In this document: piece by piece, positions 56,401-64,000 of the stretch | Numbering within the stretch: position 1 is the first letter of the stretch | Layout of the letters: every line of letters starts with the position of its first letter | Position numbers and translations under genes: made by a program | Source of the DNA: Eutreptiella sp. 'Long Island Sound 2002' | Lineage: Eukaryota; Euglenozoa; Euglenophyceae; Eutreptiales; Eutreptiaceae | Direction: 5' to 3' | NCBI GenBank assembly: GCA_964036045.1 | Contig: OZ038400.1 | Location: forward strand, 18,072,950-18,136,949 | Length of the DNA: 64,000 bases | The notes under the pieces: generated by a model | Told to the model about the DNA's origin: nothing | Databases searched by the model: none | Seen by the model: the letters and a program-made list of their open reading frames with translations, nothing else

Positions 56401-57878
56401 AGCTGCACTCCCAACCCATTCAAGTGATTGACCGAGTCCTCTTAGTCAACACTATGGTGTTACCGAGGCTCCTCTATCGCACAGAGTGCATCCCACTCCG
56501 CGCCTCGCAGCTAATGTCCATCACTTCCCTGTTGGAGAAGTTTATCTTCGGCGTCATGGGTCTTCCGTCCCTCGTCGCCAAGAAAACACTCTACACGCAT
56601 CGTAGTCGTGGCCTTGGCCTCGGATACTTTCCAATCCTGCACCCCACTAGGGTACTGGACTCGCTGCACCGCAATCAGCGACTACATACACTCTCCACGT
56701 CCCCCCACACCACTGTCTCCCCATACCATGCCTTCATCGCCGCTGTCTCCCTCCTCAACCCTGACCCCGACCCTCGCCAGCCACCCGTACACACTACGTG
56801 GGCAGCTCAACAACTACAGCGCGACGCCGTCGAGGTGGCCCACGTAGCCGGGCTTACAGTGTACCTTTTACCCCCGCAATGCCAGCCGCCAGCCACCTAC
56901 ACGGACGGCAGCAAGATGGGTCAACCCCCCTCATCTGGGGCGTCCGCTGTGCTGAAAGATGGCCGCATTGCCGTGTGCAGAGTGCCTGGTGACCCAAATT
57001 CCTATAAAGCGGAGTTAGTAGGAATGCTCCTGGGCTCCCATTTTTCGGAAGTAGGGGACACCATCCGACTGGATTGCCAGGGCGCCATTGCATCTGCGCA
57101 GAGCGCGCGCCGGCCAGTCAGGCAGGCATTCTGGGTGCAGGAAGTGCGCACTTCCATCCTGGCTAAATGCCAAGGTCTGGAGTGGGTTGAAGGGCACACT
57201 GGGGAAGTCCACAATGAAATGTCGGACAAGTATGCCAAAATCGGTACGGCCCTCCCCCTGCCCCCCCCACAGACAAGGGTGACCCCCTGGGATGTGGTCC
57301 GACACGGTGAACGCATGGCGCCCCCCCATAAAGTGTGGACCCATGGACTGTTCCCCACACACGCCCACGAAGGCTTCCACCCTTTGTCCTGGCGGCCCCT
57401 GCGCTTCCGGAGGCTGGCATGGCACAAGTGGCTCTTTGGCCTGCAGTCCCGCCTGGGGTACGCGCACTATGCCACCTTCTGGACCGACGCACCCGTCAAA
57501 CACCCCTGCCCCCACTGCCACCGCTTCCACAACCAGAGCCTACACGGCACACTGGCCTTCTGCACACAGACCCACCCACTGGTTGCTGCTTGGCTCTCCT
57601 CTTGGACGGTAAGATCAGAGGTCCTGACGTGGCGCCGGTCCGCCCAGCGCAAGGACCTTCGCATCGTTGGCAGACTGGCCATCCCTCAGTCCCTGTACCG
57701 CTTCCTTAAGACCAGACTTGGGGGACTGCGCGAGGCGCGGAAGACCGTCAGGCACTTCCAGCAGCATGTGTTGGATAATGTCACCGCGGTTCTGGCCGAT
57801 TCGGTCCCCACCAAGCCCCAGGCACGGCCCAATCCCTTCAGCCCCGCTGATTGGTCCCAGCCCCTGAGCCTATGCTGA
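53379..57878 (+). CDS. LINE ORF2 polyprotein: APE endonuclease, reverse transcriptase, RNase H
   Basis: 1,499 codons ending in TGA at 57,876-57,878. Residues 1-265 are an unusual extension with two hydrophobic stretches (about 101-120 and 181-215). The endonuclease follows: FGALNVGG (269-276), LQEFRP with Glu302, ILGDYN with Asp409 and Asn411, SYLDR, and QDHNP with Asp496-His497. The reverse transcriptase has SPGPDG (671-676), NQFGGRQG, AFDVYHAFD with Asp797, GVKQGCPFS (851-859) and AYVDD with Asp886-Asp887. RNase H has YTDGS with Asp1176, KAEL with Glu1212, LDCQG with Asp1232, and a final Asp1283 in NEMSDKYAK. A C-terminal Cys1377-x2-Cys1380-x8-His1389-x5-Cys1395 resembles the zinc-binding tail motif of many LINEs. 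All catalytic residues I can check are present. It nicks the target and copies the element RNA. The start is uncertain: Met1 and Met11 overlap ORF1, and Met249 lies just before the endonuclease. Confidence 0.95.
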   Translation: MLVPCRQLRTMPPLVLFPLTETQNSPEVNAALACFTPTALQRLPVPLQTLVHDARWTASSYAELGSILKQWYAGSQLCFYWCHLAAVVISAHHNLRMAQQVICSVAVSALSALAMCTILGVTPRACHGKRPPVRHTVLPPHTQPHPTAPDPTAALRLQLPPDGAIGNNREPTHLQGCKLACPTVTSLAVLGILRMLATVVYLLSRLTTLTLVCATIKHCSPTGPARPVDSTRHIRDDSVNPGSDAPTSMSPPPTTTHLTRTLTHPTLTFGALNVGGVEITPNRLCHLLAGFHPLPHTLSLQEFRPSASSSLRDHERVAMYWGYHLLHSSPSRKAGVALLVHTSIAPHRPTMKTIIDGRLITTSLQLHSDPSMPPVTVASFYGPHTSRERSSCERHLDRLARECAIILGDYNAVTHTGHTTALRAPLWPWLIAKERAGSLSDLLIPHQTCTPYTRVRRYAGTRSYLDRAYGTRLFGALFQTSGAQVVDFSSVTGIQDHNPILIHTIPWAQPHIPEARCAQWNRRDVSRFRRDISAATAALPLPTVASDTAHTYQQLCTHMLTAMRRVNSQRPPSPPASDDVSDWSSVVRQLAKQAKRRSKTFYRRIKHTLLTPPAQSTLPTPTRKIQRILQRNTPWSSHALDLIPQRARLCDPPPPTFSELRALARASRKKSPGPDGVPPYLLHILPDPVFKLVHSCISLCYSEGFLPQPWLVSETFCLFKGKGQWQDPDRWRPIAMSNSIYRLFMRWVYSKLYPLVSPHLHPNQFGGRQGTSTAHATQIFLDAIDSVRDKEALLAFDVYHAFDSPPKALILGVLDRMGTPSKLLQIISLVMEQGSTFLRGAEETLFRTTHGVKQGCPFSCFLFVVVFEIPLRVLDQHGIPFSAYVDDICSPAPYGQSQHVAEVVQAALSLIACQVNVAKSESLHMQPLPPVLPTLPKYLHPPSPVQAASPSPWYTVSAPYPPEWSVQVLHTFARAPYLMHLGHPISPCLYPDACVEVVLQELKAQLNELHSQPIQVIDRVLLVNTMVLPRLLYRTECIPLRASQLMSITSLLEKFIFGVMGLPSLVAKKTLYTHRSRGLGLGYFPILHPTRVLDSLHRNQRLHTLSTSPHTTVSPYHAFIAAVSLLNPDPDPRQPPVHTTWAAQQLQRDAVEVAHVAGLTVYLLPPQCQPPATYTDGSKMGQPPSSGASAVLKDGRIAVCRVPGDPNSYKAELVGMLLGSHFSEVGDTIRLDCQGAIASAQSARRPVRQAFWVQEVRTSILAKCQGLEWVEGHTGEVHNEMSDKYAKIGTALPLPPPQTRVTPWDVVRHGERMAPPHKVWTHGLFPTHAHEGFHPLSWRPLRFRRLAWHKWLFGLQSRLGYAHYATFWTDAPVKHPCPHCHRFHNQSLHGTLAFCTQTHPLVAAWLSSWTVRSEVLTWRRSAQRKDLRIVGRLAIPQSLYRFLKTRLGGLREARKTVRHFQQHVLDNVTAVLADSVPTKPQARPNPFSPADWSQPLSLC
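54180..54890 (+). other. APE-type endonuclease domain of ORF2
   Basis: Residues about 268-504. Motifs in order: N-terminal Asn273 of LNVGG, metal-binding Glu302 in LQE, VASFYGPH, Asp409/Asn411 in GDYN, the SYLDRAYG strand and Asp496-His497 in QDHNP. These correspond to the catalytic set of the exonuclease-endonuclease-phosphatase fold. The domain makes the first nick at the target; insertion into an A-run fits nicking of the T-rich strand. Confidence 0.9.
55350..56160 (+). other. Reverse transcriptase domain of ORF2
   Basis: Residues about 658-927. Fingers and palm blocks are visible: RKKSPGPDGVP, WRPIAMSNSIYRLF, NQFGGRQGTS, motif A with Asp797, motif B GVKQGCPFS, motif C AYVDDI with Asp886-Asp887, and a following VNVAKSE block. 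The catalytic aspartate triad is complete. A C13 homopolymer at 55,331-55,343 lies just upstream and is in frame. Confidence 0.93.
56890..57260 (+). other. RNase H domain of ORF2
   Basis: Residues about 1171-1294. TYTDGSKMG (Asp1176), SYKAELVG (Glu1212), RLDCQGAI (Asp1232), then WVEGHTGEVHNEMSDKYAK with His and Asp1283 give the full DEDD set of type I RNase H plus the GH-x-G loop. It would remove element RNA from the cDNA hybrid. Its presence places the element among RNase H-bearing LINE clades. Confidence 0.92.
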
Positions 57879-58695
57879 CCCCCTCTCGCCCTCTGCATGC
57901 GTGTGTGCTCAAACCGCACGGTGTCACTACCCTGTAATGGTCCTCCAATGCCCCCCTGCCCCCCTTCCCCCCTCTCTTCACAGGCAACCACCTGAAGCTG
58001 CATTGGCTGCCCTCTCTTAAACTAAGTGGTGCTCGTGCCGCCAGGGCGCTGTACTTTACTCAGTTTCCGCCGCGACTGTACATGCTTTGTCATCACAGTG
58101 ATGCTCACGCTGCCTTCGTTCTGCACGCCGCCGATGGATGACACATGACAGATGTACCCCCTGGTTGCGCTTTTAATTGGACCTAACCTGTGGCTGTGAC
58201 TCCCCCGTGTCTGACGCTGGGGCCTGCCGGAGCCCTGTGGCGGTGGCGCACACCCAGCCCCCCCCCCTCCCCCCAGCCCAATAGTGTCACAGCTACCCAC
58301 GTTAAATCAGTTTTCTGCACTGTCCCCACCCGCAGCCCCATACAGTCCACGCGACATACGCCATCAGCGCTGCCCCCCCCCCCCCCCAGCATACCTTGCC
58401 CAGACAGTGCGTGTCTTTTGCACTGTCCTCTCTCCCAGGGCTTCTCCTCAGGCTGTAGCCCACATGCCTGGCACCCCCGCATGATTCTTGGTCCCCCGGG
58501 GCCCTGAGAAGGGGCGTTTGCTCGCATGTCGCCATCCATGTATTCTATTACGTAAAAATCTGCTTGTGCCCATTTTCCTCTTCCCTGTCCGCGTCCCACA
58601 TGCCTGACCCTGACCCAATGGGATGGGGTCACTTCTGTATGATGGGCTCACCCTTCCTGAGTTTGGACGTGGACTCTTGGACTTTGGCCTTGTGT

Positions 58696-58699
<4 letters not shown>
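57879..58699 (+). promoter_or_regulatory. LINE 3' untranslated region
   Basis: About 821 nt, pyrimidine- and C-rich on the sense strand, with C-tracts near 58,259-58,274 and a C15 at 58,373-58,387. It ends in CTTGTGTTTAT directly before the A-run. I see no AATAAA signal near the end. In LINEs this region is recognised by ORF2 to prime reverse transcription; that is family knowledge. Open frames on either strand here are short and lack recognisable domains, and I do not call them genes. Confidence 0.8.

Positions 58700-58728
<29 letters not shown>
58700..58728 (+). other. LINE poly(A) tail
   Basis: A 29-nt uninterrupted A-run follows CTTGTGTTTAT and leads into the satellite linker sequence GAAAATTGAGGG. 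Part of the run (up to 17 nt) may be duplicated target rather than tail. This is longer than nearly all A-runs in the neighbouring satellite. Confidence 0.85.
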
Positions 58729-58730
<2 letters not shown>

Positions 58731-58733
58731 AAA
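58712..58733 (+). repeat. Right candidate target-site duplication
   Basis: The last 17 A of the 29-nt A-run plus GAAAA repeat the left flank. If the full 22 nt is counted as duplicated target, the element's own tail is at least 12 A (58,700-58,711). The boundary between tail and target is not resolvable from sequence alone. Confidence 0.6.
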
Positions 58734-61700
58734 TTGAGGGCTAGTCGTCTTTGTGATTAATGAAAAAAAAAAAAAAAGAAAAACTTAGGGCCGGTCGTCT
58801 TTGTGATCAATGAAAAAAAAAAAAAAAAAAAAAACTTAGAGGGCCGGTCGTCTTTGTGATCAATGAAAAAAAAAAAGAAAAAAAATAAAAAAAATTGGAG
58901 GGCGGGTCGTCTTTGTGATCAATGAAAAAAAAAAAAAAATAGAGGGCTAGTCCTCTTTGTGATCAATGAAAAAAAAAAAAAAAAACTTAGAAGGCTGGTC
59001 GTCTTTGTGAACAATGAAAAAAAAAATGAAAAAAGAAAAAAAAAAACCTACAGGGCTGGTCGTCTTTGTGATCAATGAGAAAAAAAAGAAAGAAAAAAAA
59101 CTTAGGGGGCTGGTCGTCTTCGTGATCAAGGAAAAAAAAAAAAACTTAGAGGGGGGGTCGTCTTTGTGATCAATGAAAAAAAAAAAAAAAAAAAAACTTA
59201 GTGGACCGGTGGTCTTTGTGATCGATGAAAAAAAAAAAAAAAAAAAAAAGAAAATTGGGGGCTAGTCGTGTTTGTGATCAATGAAAAAAAAAAAAAAAAA
59301 AAACTTAGAGGGCCGGTCGGCTTTGTGATCAATTAAGAAAAAAAAAAAAAAAACTTTAGTGGGCTGGTCCTCTTTGTGATCAATGAAAAAAAAGAAAAAA
59401 AAAATTCAGGGCCGGTCCTCTTTGTGATCAATGAAAAAAAAAACAAAAACAAAAAAAAACTTAGAGGGCCGGTCGTCTTTGTGTTCAATGAAAAAAAAAA
59501 AAAATGGAGGGCTAGTCGTCTTTGTGATCAATGAAAAAAAAAAAATTAGAGGGCTGGTCGTCTTTGTTATCAATGAAAAAAAAAAAAAAAAACTTAGAGG
59601 GCCGGTCGTCTTTGTGAACAATGAAAAAAAAAAAAAAAAAAAAAAAACTTTGAGGGCTGGTCGTCTATGTGATCAATAAAAAAAAAAAATAAAAAAAAAT
59701 AAGAGGCTAGTCGTCTTTGTGATCAATGAAAAAAAAAAAAAAAAAAAAACTTAGTGGGCTGGACGTCTTTGTGATCAATGAAGAAAAAAAAAAAAAATGA
59801 TCAATGCAGAAAAAAAAAAATTTTTTTTCAGAGGGCAGGTCGTCTTTGCAACCAATATATATAAAAGAAAAAAAAAAAAACTTCAGGGCTGGTCCTCTTT
59901 GTGATCAATGAATAAAAATAAAAGAAAAACTTAGAGGGGTGGTCGTCTTTGTAATCAATGAGGAAAAAAAAAAAAAAAAACTTAGAGGGCCGGTCGTCTT
60001 TGTGATCAATGAAAAAAAAAGAAAAAAAAAACTTAGAGGGCTGGTCGTCTTTGTGATCAATGAAAAAAAAAAAAAAAGTTAAGGGCAGGTCCTCTTTGTG
60101 ATCAATGAAAAAAAAAAAAAGAAAAAGAAAATTGAGGGCTAGTCGTCTTTGTGATGAATGAAAAAAAAAAAAGAAAAACCTTAGAGGGCTGGTCGTCTTT
60201 GTGATAAATGAAGAAAAAAAAAAAAAAAAACTTTAGAGGGCTGGTCGTCTTCCTGATCAATGAAAAAAAAAAAAAAAAAAAAAAACTTCAGCGCTGGTCC
60301 TCTTTGTGATCAATGAAAACAAAAAAACAAAAAAAAAAAAACTTAGAGGGCCGGTCGTCTTTGTGCTCAATGAAAAAAAAAAAAAAAAAAAAGAGGGCTA
60401 GTCGTCTTTGTGATCAATGAAAAAAGAAAAAAAAAATTAGAGGGCTGGTCGTCTTTGTGATCAGTGAAAAAAAAAAAAAAAAAAAACTCAGAGGGCCGGT
60501 CGTCTTTGTGAACATTGAAAAAAAAAAAAAAAAAAATTCAGGGCTAGTCCTCTTTGTGATCAATGAAAAAAACAAAACAAGAAAAAAAAAAAATTAGAGG
60601 GCCGGTCGTCTTTGTGATCAACGAAAAAAAAAAAAAAAAATAGAGGACTAGTCGTCTTTGTGATCAATGAAAAAAAAAAAAAAAAAAACTTGGAGGGCCG
60701 GTCGTCTTTGTGATCAGTGCGAAAAAAAAAAAAAAAACTTAGAGGGCTGGTCTTCTTTGTGATCAATGAAAAAAAAAAAAAAAAAAAACTTAGGTGCTGG
60801 TCGTCTTTGTGATCAATGAAAAAAAAAAAAAAAAAAAAACACGTACAGGGCTGGTCCTGTTTGTGATCAATGAAAAAAAAAAAAAAAAAAAAAAACTTAG
60901 AGGGCGGGTCGTGTTTGTGATCAATGAAAAAAAAAAAAAAAAAACTTTAGAGGGCTGGTCGTCTTTGTAACGAATGAAAAAAAAAAAAAAAAAAAAAACT
61001 TCAGGGCTAGTCCTCTTTGTGATCAATGAAAAAAAAAAACCAAAAAAAAAAAAAATAGAGGGCCGGTCGTCTTTGTGATAAATGAAGAAAAAAAAAAAAA
61101 ACTTTAGAGGGCGGGTCGTCTTCCTGATCAATGAAAAAAAAAAAAAAAAAAAAAAACTTCAGCGCTGGTCCTCTTTGTGATCAATGAAAACCAAAAAACA
61201 AGAAAAAAAAAACTTAGAGGGCCGGTCGTCTTTGTGCTCAACGAAAAAAAAAAAAAAAAGAGGGCTAGTCGTCTTTGTGATCAATGAAAAAAGAAAAAAA
61301 AAATTAAAGGGCTGGTCGTCTTTGTGATCAGTGAAAAAAAAAAAAAAAAAAAACTTAGAGGGCCGGTCGTCTTTGTGAACAATGAAAAAAAAAAAAAAAA
61401 AAAAAATTCAGGGCTAGTCCTCTTTGTGATCAATGAAAAAAAAAAACAAAAAAAAAAATAGAGGGCCGGTCGTCTTTGTGATCAATGAAAGAAAAAAAGA
61501 AAAAAAAATGGAGGGCTAGTCGTCTTTGTGATCAATGAAAAAAAAAAAAAAAAACTTAGAGGGCCGGTCGTCTTTGTGATCAATGAAAAAAAAAAAAAAA
61601 AAAAAAAACCGGGAGACCGGTCGTCTTTGTGATTAATGAAAAAAAAAAAAAAAAGAAAAACTTAGGGCCGGTCGTCTTTGTGATCAATGAAAAAAAAAAA

Positions 61701-64000
61701 AAAAAAAAAAACTTAGAGGGCCGGTCGTCTTTGTGATCAATGAAAAAAAAAAAGAAAAAAAATAAAAAAAATTGGAGGGCGGGTCGTCTTTGTGATCAAT
61801 GAAAAAAAAAAAAAAATAGAGGGCTAGTCCTCTTTGTGATCAATGAAAAAAAAAAAAAAAAACTTAGAAGGCTGGTCGTCTTTGTGAACAATGAAAAAAA
61901 AAATGAAAAAAGAAAAAAAAAACCTACAGGGCTGGTCGTCTTTGTGATCAATGAGAAAAAAAAGAAAGAAAAAAAACTTAGGGGGCTGGTCGTCTTCGTG
62001 ATCAAGGAAAAAAAAAAAACTTAGAGGGGGGGTCGTCTTTGTGATCAATGAAAAAAAAAAAAAAAAAAAACTTAGTGGACCGGTGGTCTTTGTGATCGAT
62101 GAAAAAAAAAAAAAAAAAAAAAAGAAAATTGGGGGCTAGTCGTGTTTGTGATCAATGAAAAAAAAAAAAAAAAAAAACTTAGAGGGCCGGTCGGCTTTGT
62201 GATCAATTAAGAAAAAAAAAAAAAAAAAAACTTCAGTGGGCTGGTCCTCTTTGTGATCAATGAAAAAAAAGAAAAAAAAATTCAGGGCCGGTCCTCTTTG
62301 TGATCAATGAAAAAAAAAAACAAAAACAAAAAAAAACTTAGAGGGCCGGTCGTCTTTGTGTTCAATGAAAAAAAAAAAAAAATGGAGGGCTAGTCGTCTT
62401 TGTGATCAATGAAAAAAAAAAAAATTAGAGGGCTGGTCGTCTTTGTTATCAATGAAAAAAAAAAAAAAAAAAAAAAAAAACTTTGAGGGCTGGTCGTCTA
62501 TGTGATCAATAAAAAAAAAAAATAAAAAAAAATAAGAGGCTAGTCGTCTTTGTGATCAATGAAAAAAAAAAAAAAAAAAAACTTAGTGGGCTGGACGTCT
62601 TTGTGATCAATGAAGAAAAAAAAAAAAAATGATCAATGCAGAAAAAAAAAAATTTTTTTTCAGAGGGCAGGTCGTCTTTGCAACCAATATATATAAAAGA
62701 AAAAAAAAAAAACTTCAGGGCTGGTCCTCTTTGTGATCAATGAATAAAAATAAAAGAAAAACTTAGAGGGGTGGTCGTCTTTGTAATCAATGAGAAAAAA
62801 AAAAAAAAAAAACTTAGAGGGCCGGTCGTCTTTGTGATCAATGAAAAAAAAAGAAAAAAAAAACTTAGAGGGCTGGTCGTCTTTGTGATCAATGAAAAAA
62901 AAAAAAAAAAAAGTTAAGGGCAGGTCCTCTTTGTGATCAATGAAAAAAAAAAAAAGAAAAAGAAAATTGAGGGCTAGTCGTCTTTGTGATGAATGAAAAA
63001 AAAAAAAGAAAAACCTTAGAGGGCTGGTCGTCTTTGTGATAAATGAAGAAAAAAAAAAAAAAAAACTTTAGAGGGCTGGTCGTCTTCCTGATCAAAGAAA
63101 AAAAAAAAAAAAAAAAAAAAACTTCAGCGCTGGTCCTCTTTGTGATCAATGAAAACAAAAAAACAAAAAAAAAAAAACTTAGAGGGCCGGTCGTCTTTGT
63201 GCTCAATGAAAAAAAAAAAAAAAAAAAAGAGGGCTAGTCGTCTTTGTGATCAATGAAAAAAGAAAAAAAAAATTAGAGGGCTGGTCGTCTTTGTGATCAG
63301 TGAAAAAAAAAAAAAAAAAAAAACTCAGAGGGCCGGTCGTCTTTGTGAACATTGAAAAAAAAAAAAAAAAAAAATTCAGGGCTAGTCCTCTTTGTGATCA
63401 ATGAAAAAAACAAAACAAGAAAAAAAAAAAATTAGAGGGCCGGTCGTCTTTGTGATCAACGAAAAAAAAAAAAAAATAGAGGACTAGTCGTCTTTGTGAT
63501 CAATGAAAAAAAAAAAAAAAAAAAAAACTTGGAGGGCCGGTCGTCTTTGTGATCAGTGCGAAAAAAAAAAAAAAAAACTTAGAGGGCTGGTCTTCTTTGT
63601 GATCAATGAAAAAAAAAAAAAAAAAAAAAATTAGGTGCTGGTCGTCTTTGTGATCAATGAAAAAAAAAAAAAAAAAAACACGTACAGGGCTGGTCCTGTT
63701 TGTGATCAATGAAAAAAAAAAAAAAAAAAAAAAACTTAGAGGGCGGGTCGTGTTTGTGATCAATGAAAAAAAAAAAAAAAAAAACTTTAGAGGGCTGGTC
63801 GTCTTTGTAACGAATGAAAAAAAAAAAAAAAAAAAAAACTTCAGGGCTAGTCCTCTTTGTGATCAATGAAAAAAAAAACCAAAAAAAAAAAAAATAGAGG
63901 GCCGGTCGTCTTTGTGATAAATGAAGAAAAAAAAAAAAAAACTTTAGAGGGCTGGTCGTCTTCCTGATCAATGAAAAAAAAAAAAAAAAAAAAAAACTTC
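58729..64000 (+). repeat. A-tract satellite array, right arm
   Basis: The same satellite resumes directly after the retrotransposon poly(A) tail, in the middle of a monomer linker (GAAAATTGAGGG), and keeps the orientation of the left arm. About 105 monomers are expected from the average period. The arm consists almost wholly of one 2.87-kb higher-order unit and most of a second copy, and runs off the right edge. It shares linker markers (ACAAAACAAG, TTCAGCGC, AATAAGAGGC) with the 24-30 kb and 49.8-50.4 kb parts of the left arm, but lacks the GATGAATGAAAG(A/G)AAAT monomer that is frequent elsewhere. No gene is visible. Confidence 0.97.
58755..64000 (+). repeat. Tandem higher-order duplication beside the retrotransposon, period about 2.87 kb
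   Basis: Copy one runs from about 58,755 to 61,630 and copy two from about 61,630 to past the window edge. Matching rare variants: GATTAATG (58,755 and 61,631), AGAGGGGGGGTCG (about 59,147 and 62,022), GTCGTGTTTG (about 59,265 and 62,139), GTCGGCTTTG (about 59,316 and 62,191), CAATATATATAAAAG (about 59,853 and 62,686) and CTGGTCTTC (about 60,748 and 63,587). The left boundary of copy one falls within one monomer of the retrotransposon tail. Confidence 0.85.

Larger units (their letters stand above)
50404..58728 (+). mobile_element. Full-length non-LTR (LINE) retrotransposon, APE/RT/RNase H type
   Basis: An 8.3-kb GC-richer insert interrupts the A-rich satellite within a single monomer. It has a leader, two long overlapping ORFs, a 3' UTR and a poly(A) tail, with no terminal repeats, and sits between candidate target-site duplications. 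ORF2 has apurinic-type endonuclease, reverse transcriptase and RNase H motifs in that order, which is diagnostic of RNase H-bearing LINE clades (such as I, Tad and relatives); I cannot assign the clade by eye. Both ORFs are uninterrupted and the first ATG of the insert is the ORF1 start, so the copy looks complete and potentially competent. Poly(A) ending and insertion into an A-run fit target-primed reverse transcription with the T-rich strand as primer. Confidence 0.93.

Noticed and set aside
53382-58651. Open frames of 60-175 codons overlapping ORF2 and the 3' UTR in other frames or the opposite strand
   Set aside because: They are shadows in GC-rich, stop-poor sequence; the ORF2 frame has all the domain motifs.
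58690-58728. Idea that the satellite arose from the LINE 3' end, because both have TTGTG followed shortly by an A-run
   Set aside because: The shared stretch is too short and the rest of the 30-nt core does not align with the LINE 3' UTR by eye.
50404-58728. LTR retrotransposon or integrated virus
   Set aside because: No terminal repeats, protease or integrase; the endonuclease is APE-type, RNase H is C-terminal to RT, and the element ends in poly(A).
1-64000. Telomeric repeat, rDNA spacer or tRNA-derived SINE array
   Set aside because: No short G-rich telomere unit, no rRNA sequence, and no tRNA-like A and B boxes in the monomer.

Overview
The window is a very long, head-to-tail satellite array interrupted once by an apparently intact non-LTR (LINE-type) retrotransposon. 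It contains no ordinary host gene, tRNA, rRNA, CRISPR array or bacterial-style operon that I can support. The APE/RT/RNase H retrotransposon and the kilobase-scale satellite make it eukaryotic nuclear DNA. I cannot name the species: the element resembles those of fungi, algae and other protists as much as those of animals, and nothing else in the window is taxonomically informative.

Layout. (1) Bases 1 to about 50,403 are a satellite of monomers averaging about 50 bp. Each has a core of roughly 30 nt (an ACTTAGAGGGCY-like start followed by GGTCGTCTTTGTGATCAATG) and then a run of about 10-25 A with scattered G, C or T interruptions. All monomers I read point the same way. Core and linker variants recur in fixed orders, so the array is also built of higher-order units: tandem segmental duplications with periods of about 0.36, 0.82, 1.1, 1.22, 1.46, 1.55, 1.95, 2.1 and 3.8 kb, and dispersed blocks about 11.8, 25 and 35 kb apart. 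(2) Bases 50,404 to about 58,728 are a sense-strand LINE of about 8.3 kb: a 5' leader (~178 nt), ORF1 (952 codons), ORF2 (1,499 codons, overlapping ORF1 by 62 nt in the +1 frame), a C-rich 3' UTR (~820 nt) and a poly(A) tail. (3) Bases about 58,729 to 64,000 are the same satellite in the same orientation, mostly one 2.87-kb unit and most of a second copy.

How the parts work together. ORF1 is a Lys/Ser-rich protein, probably the RNA-binding partner. ORF2 carries the endonuclease, reverse transcriptase and RNase H needed for target-primed reverse transcription. The element sits inside the A-run of one monomer. The same A17-G-AAAA sequence can be read on both sides, and an unoccupied paralogue of the target is present near 28,635, so the empty site can be read in the same window. 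Both ORFs are uninterrupted despite several homopolymer tracts, which argues for a recent insertion. The many open frames in the satellite, on both strands, are by-products of the repeat and are not called as genes.
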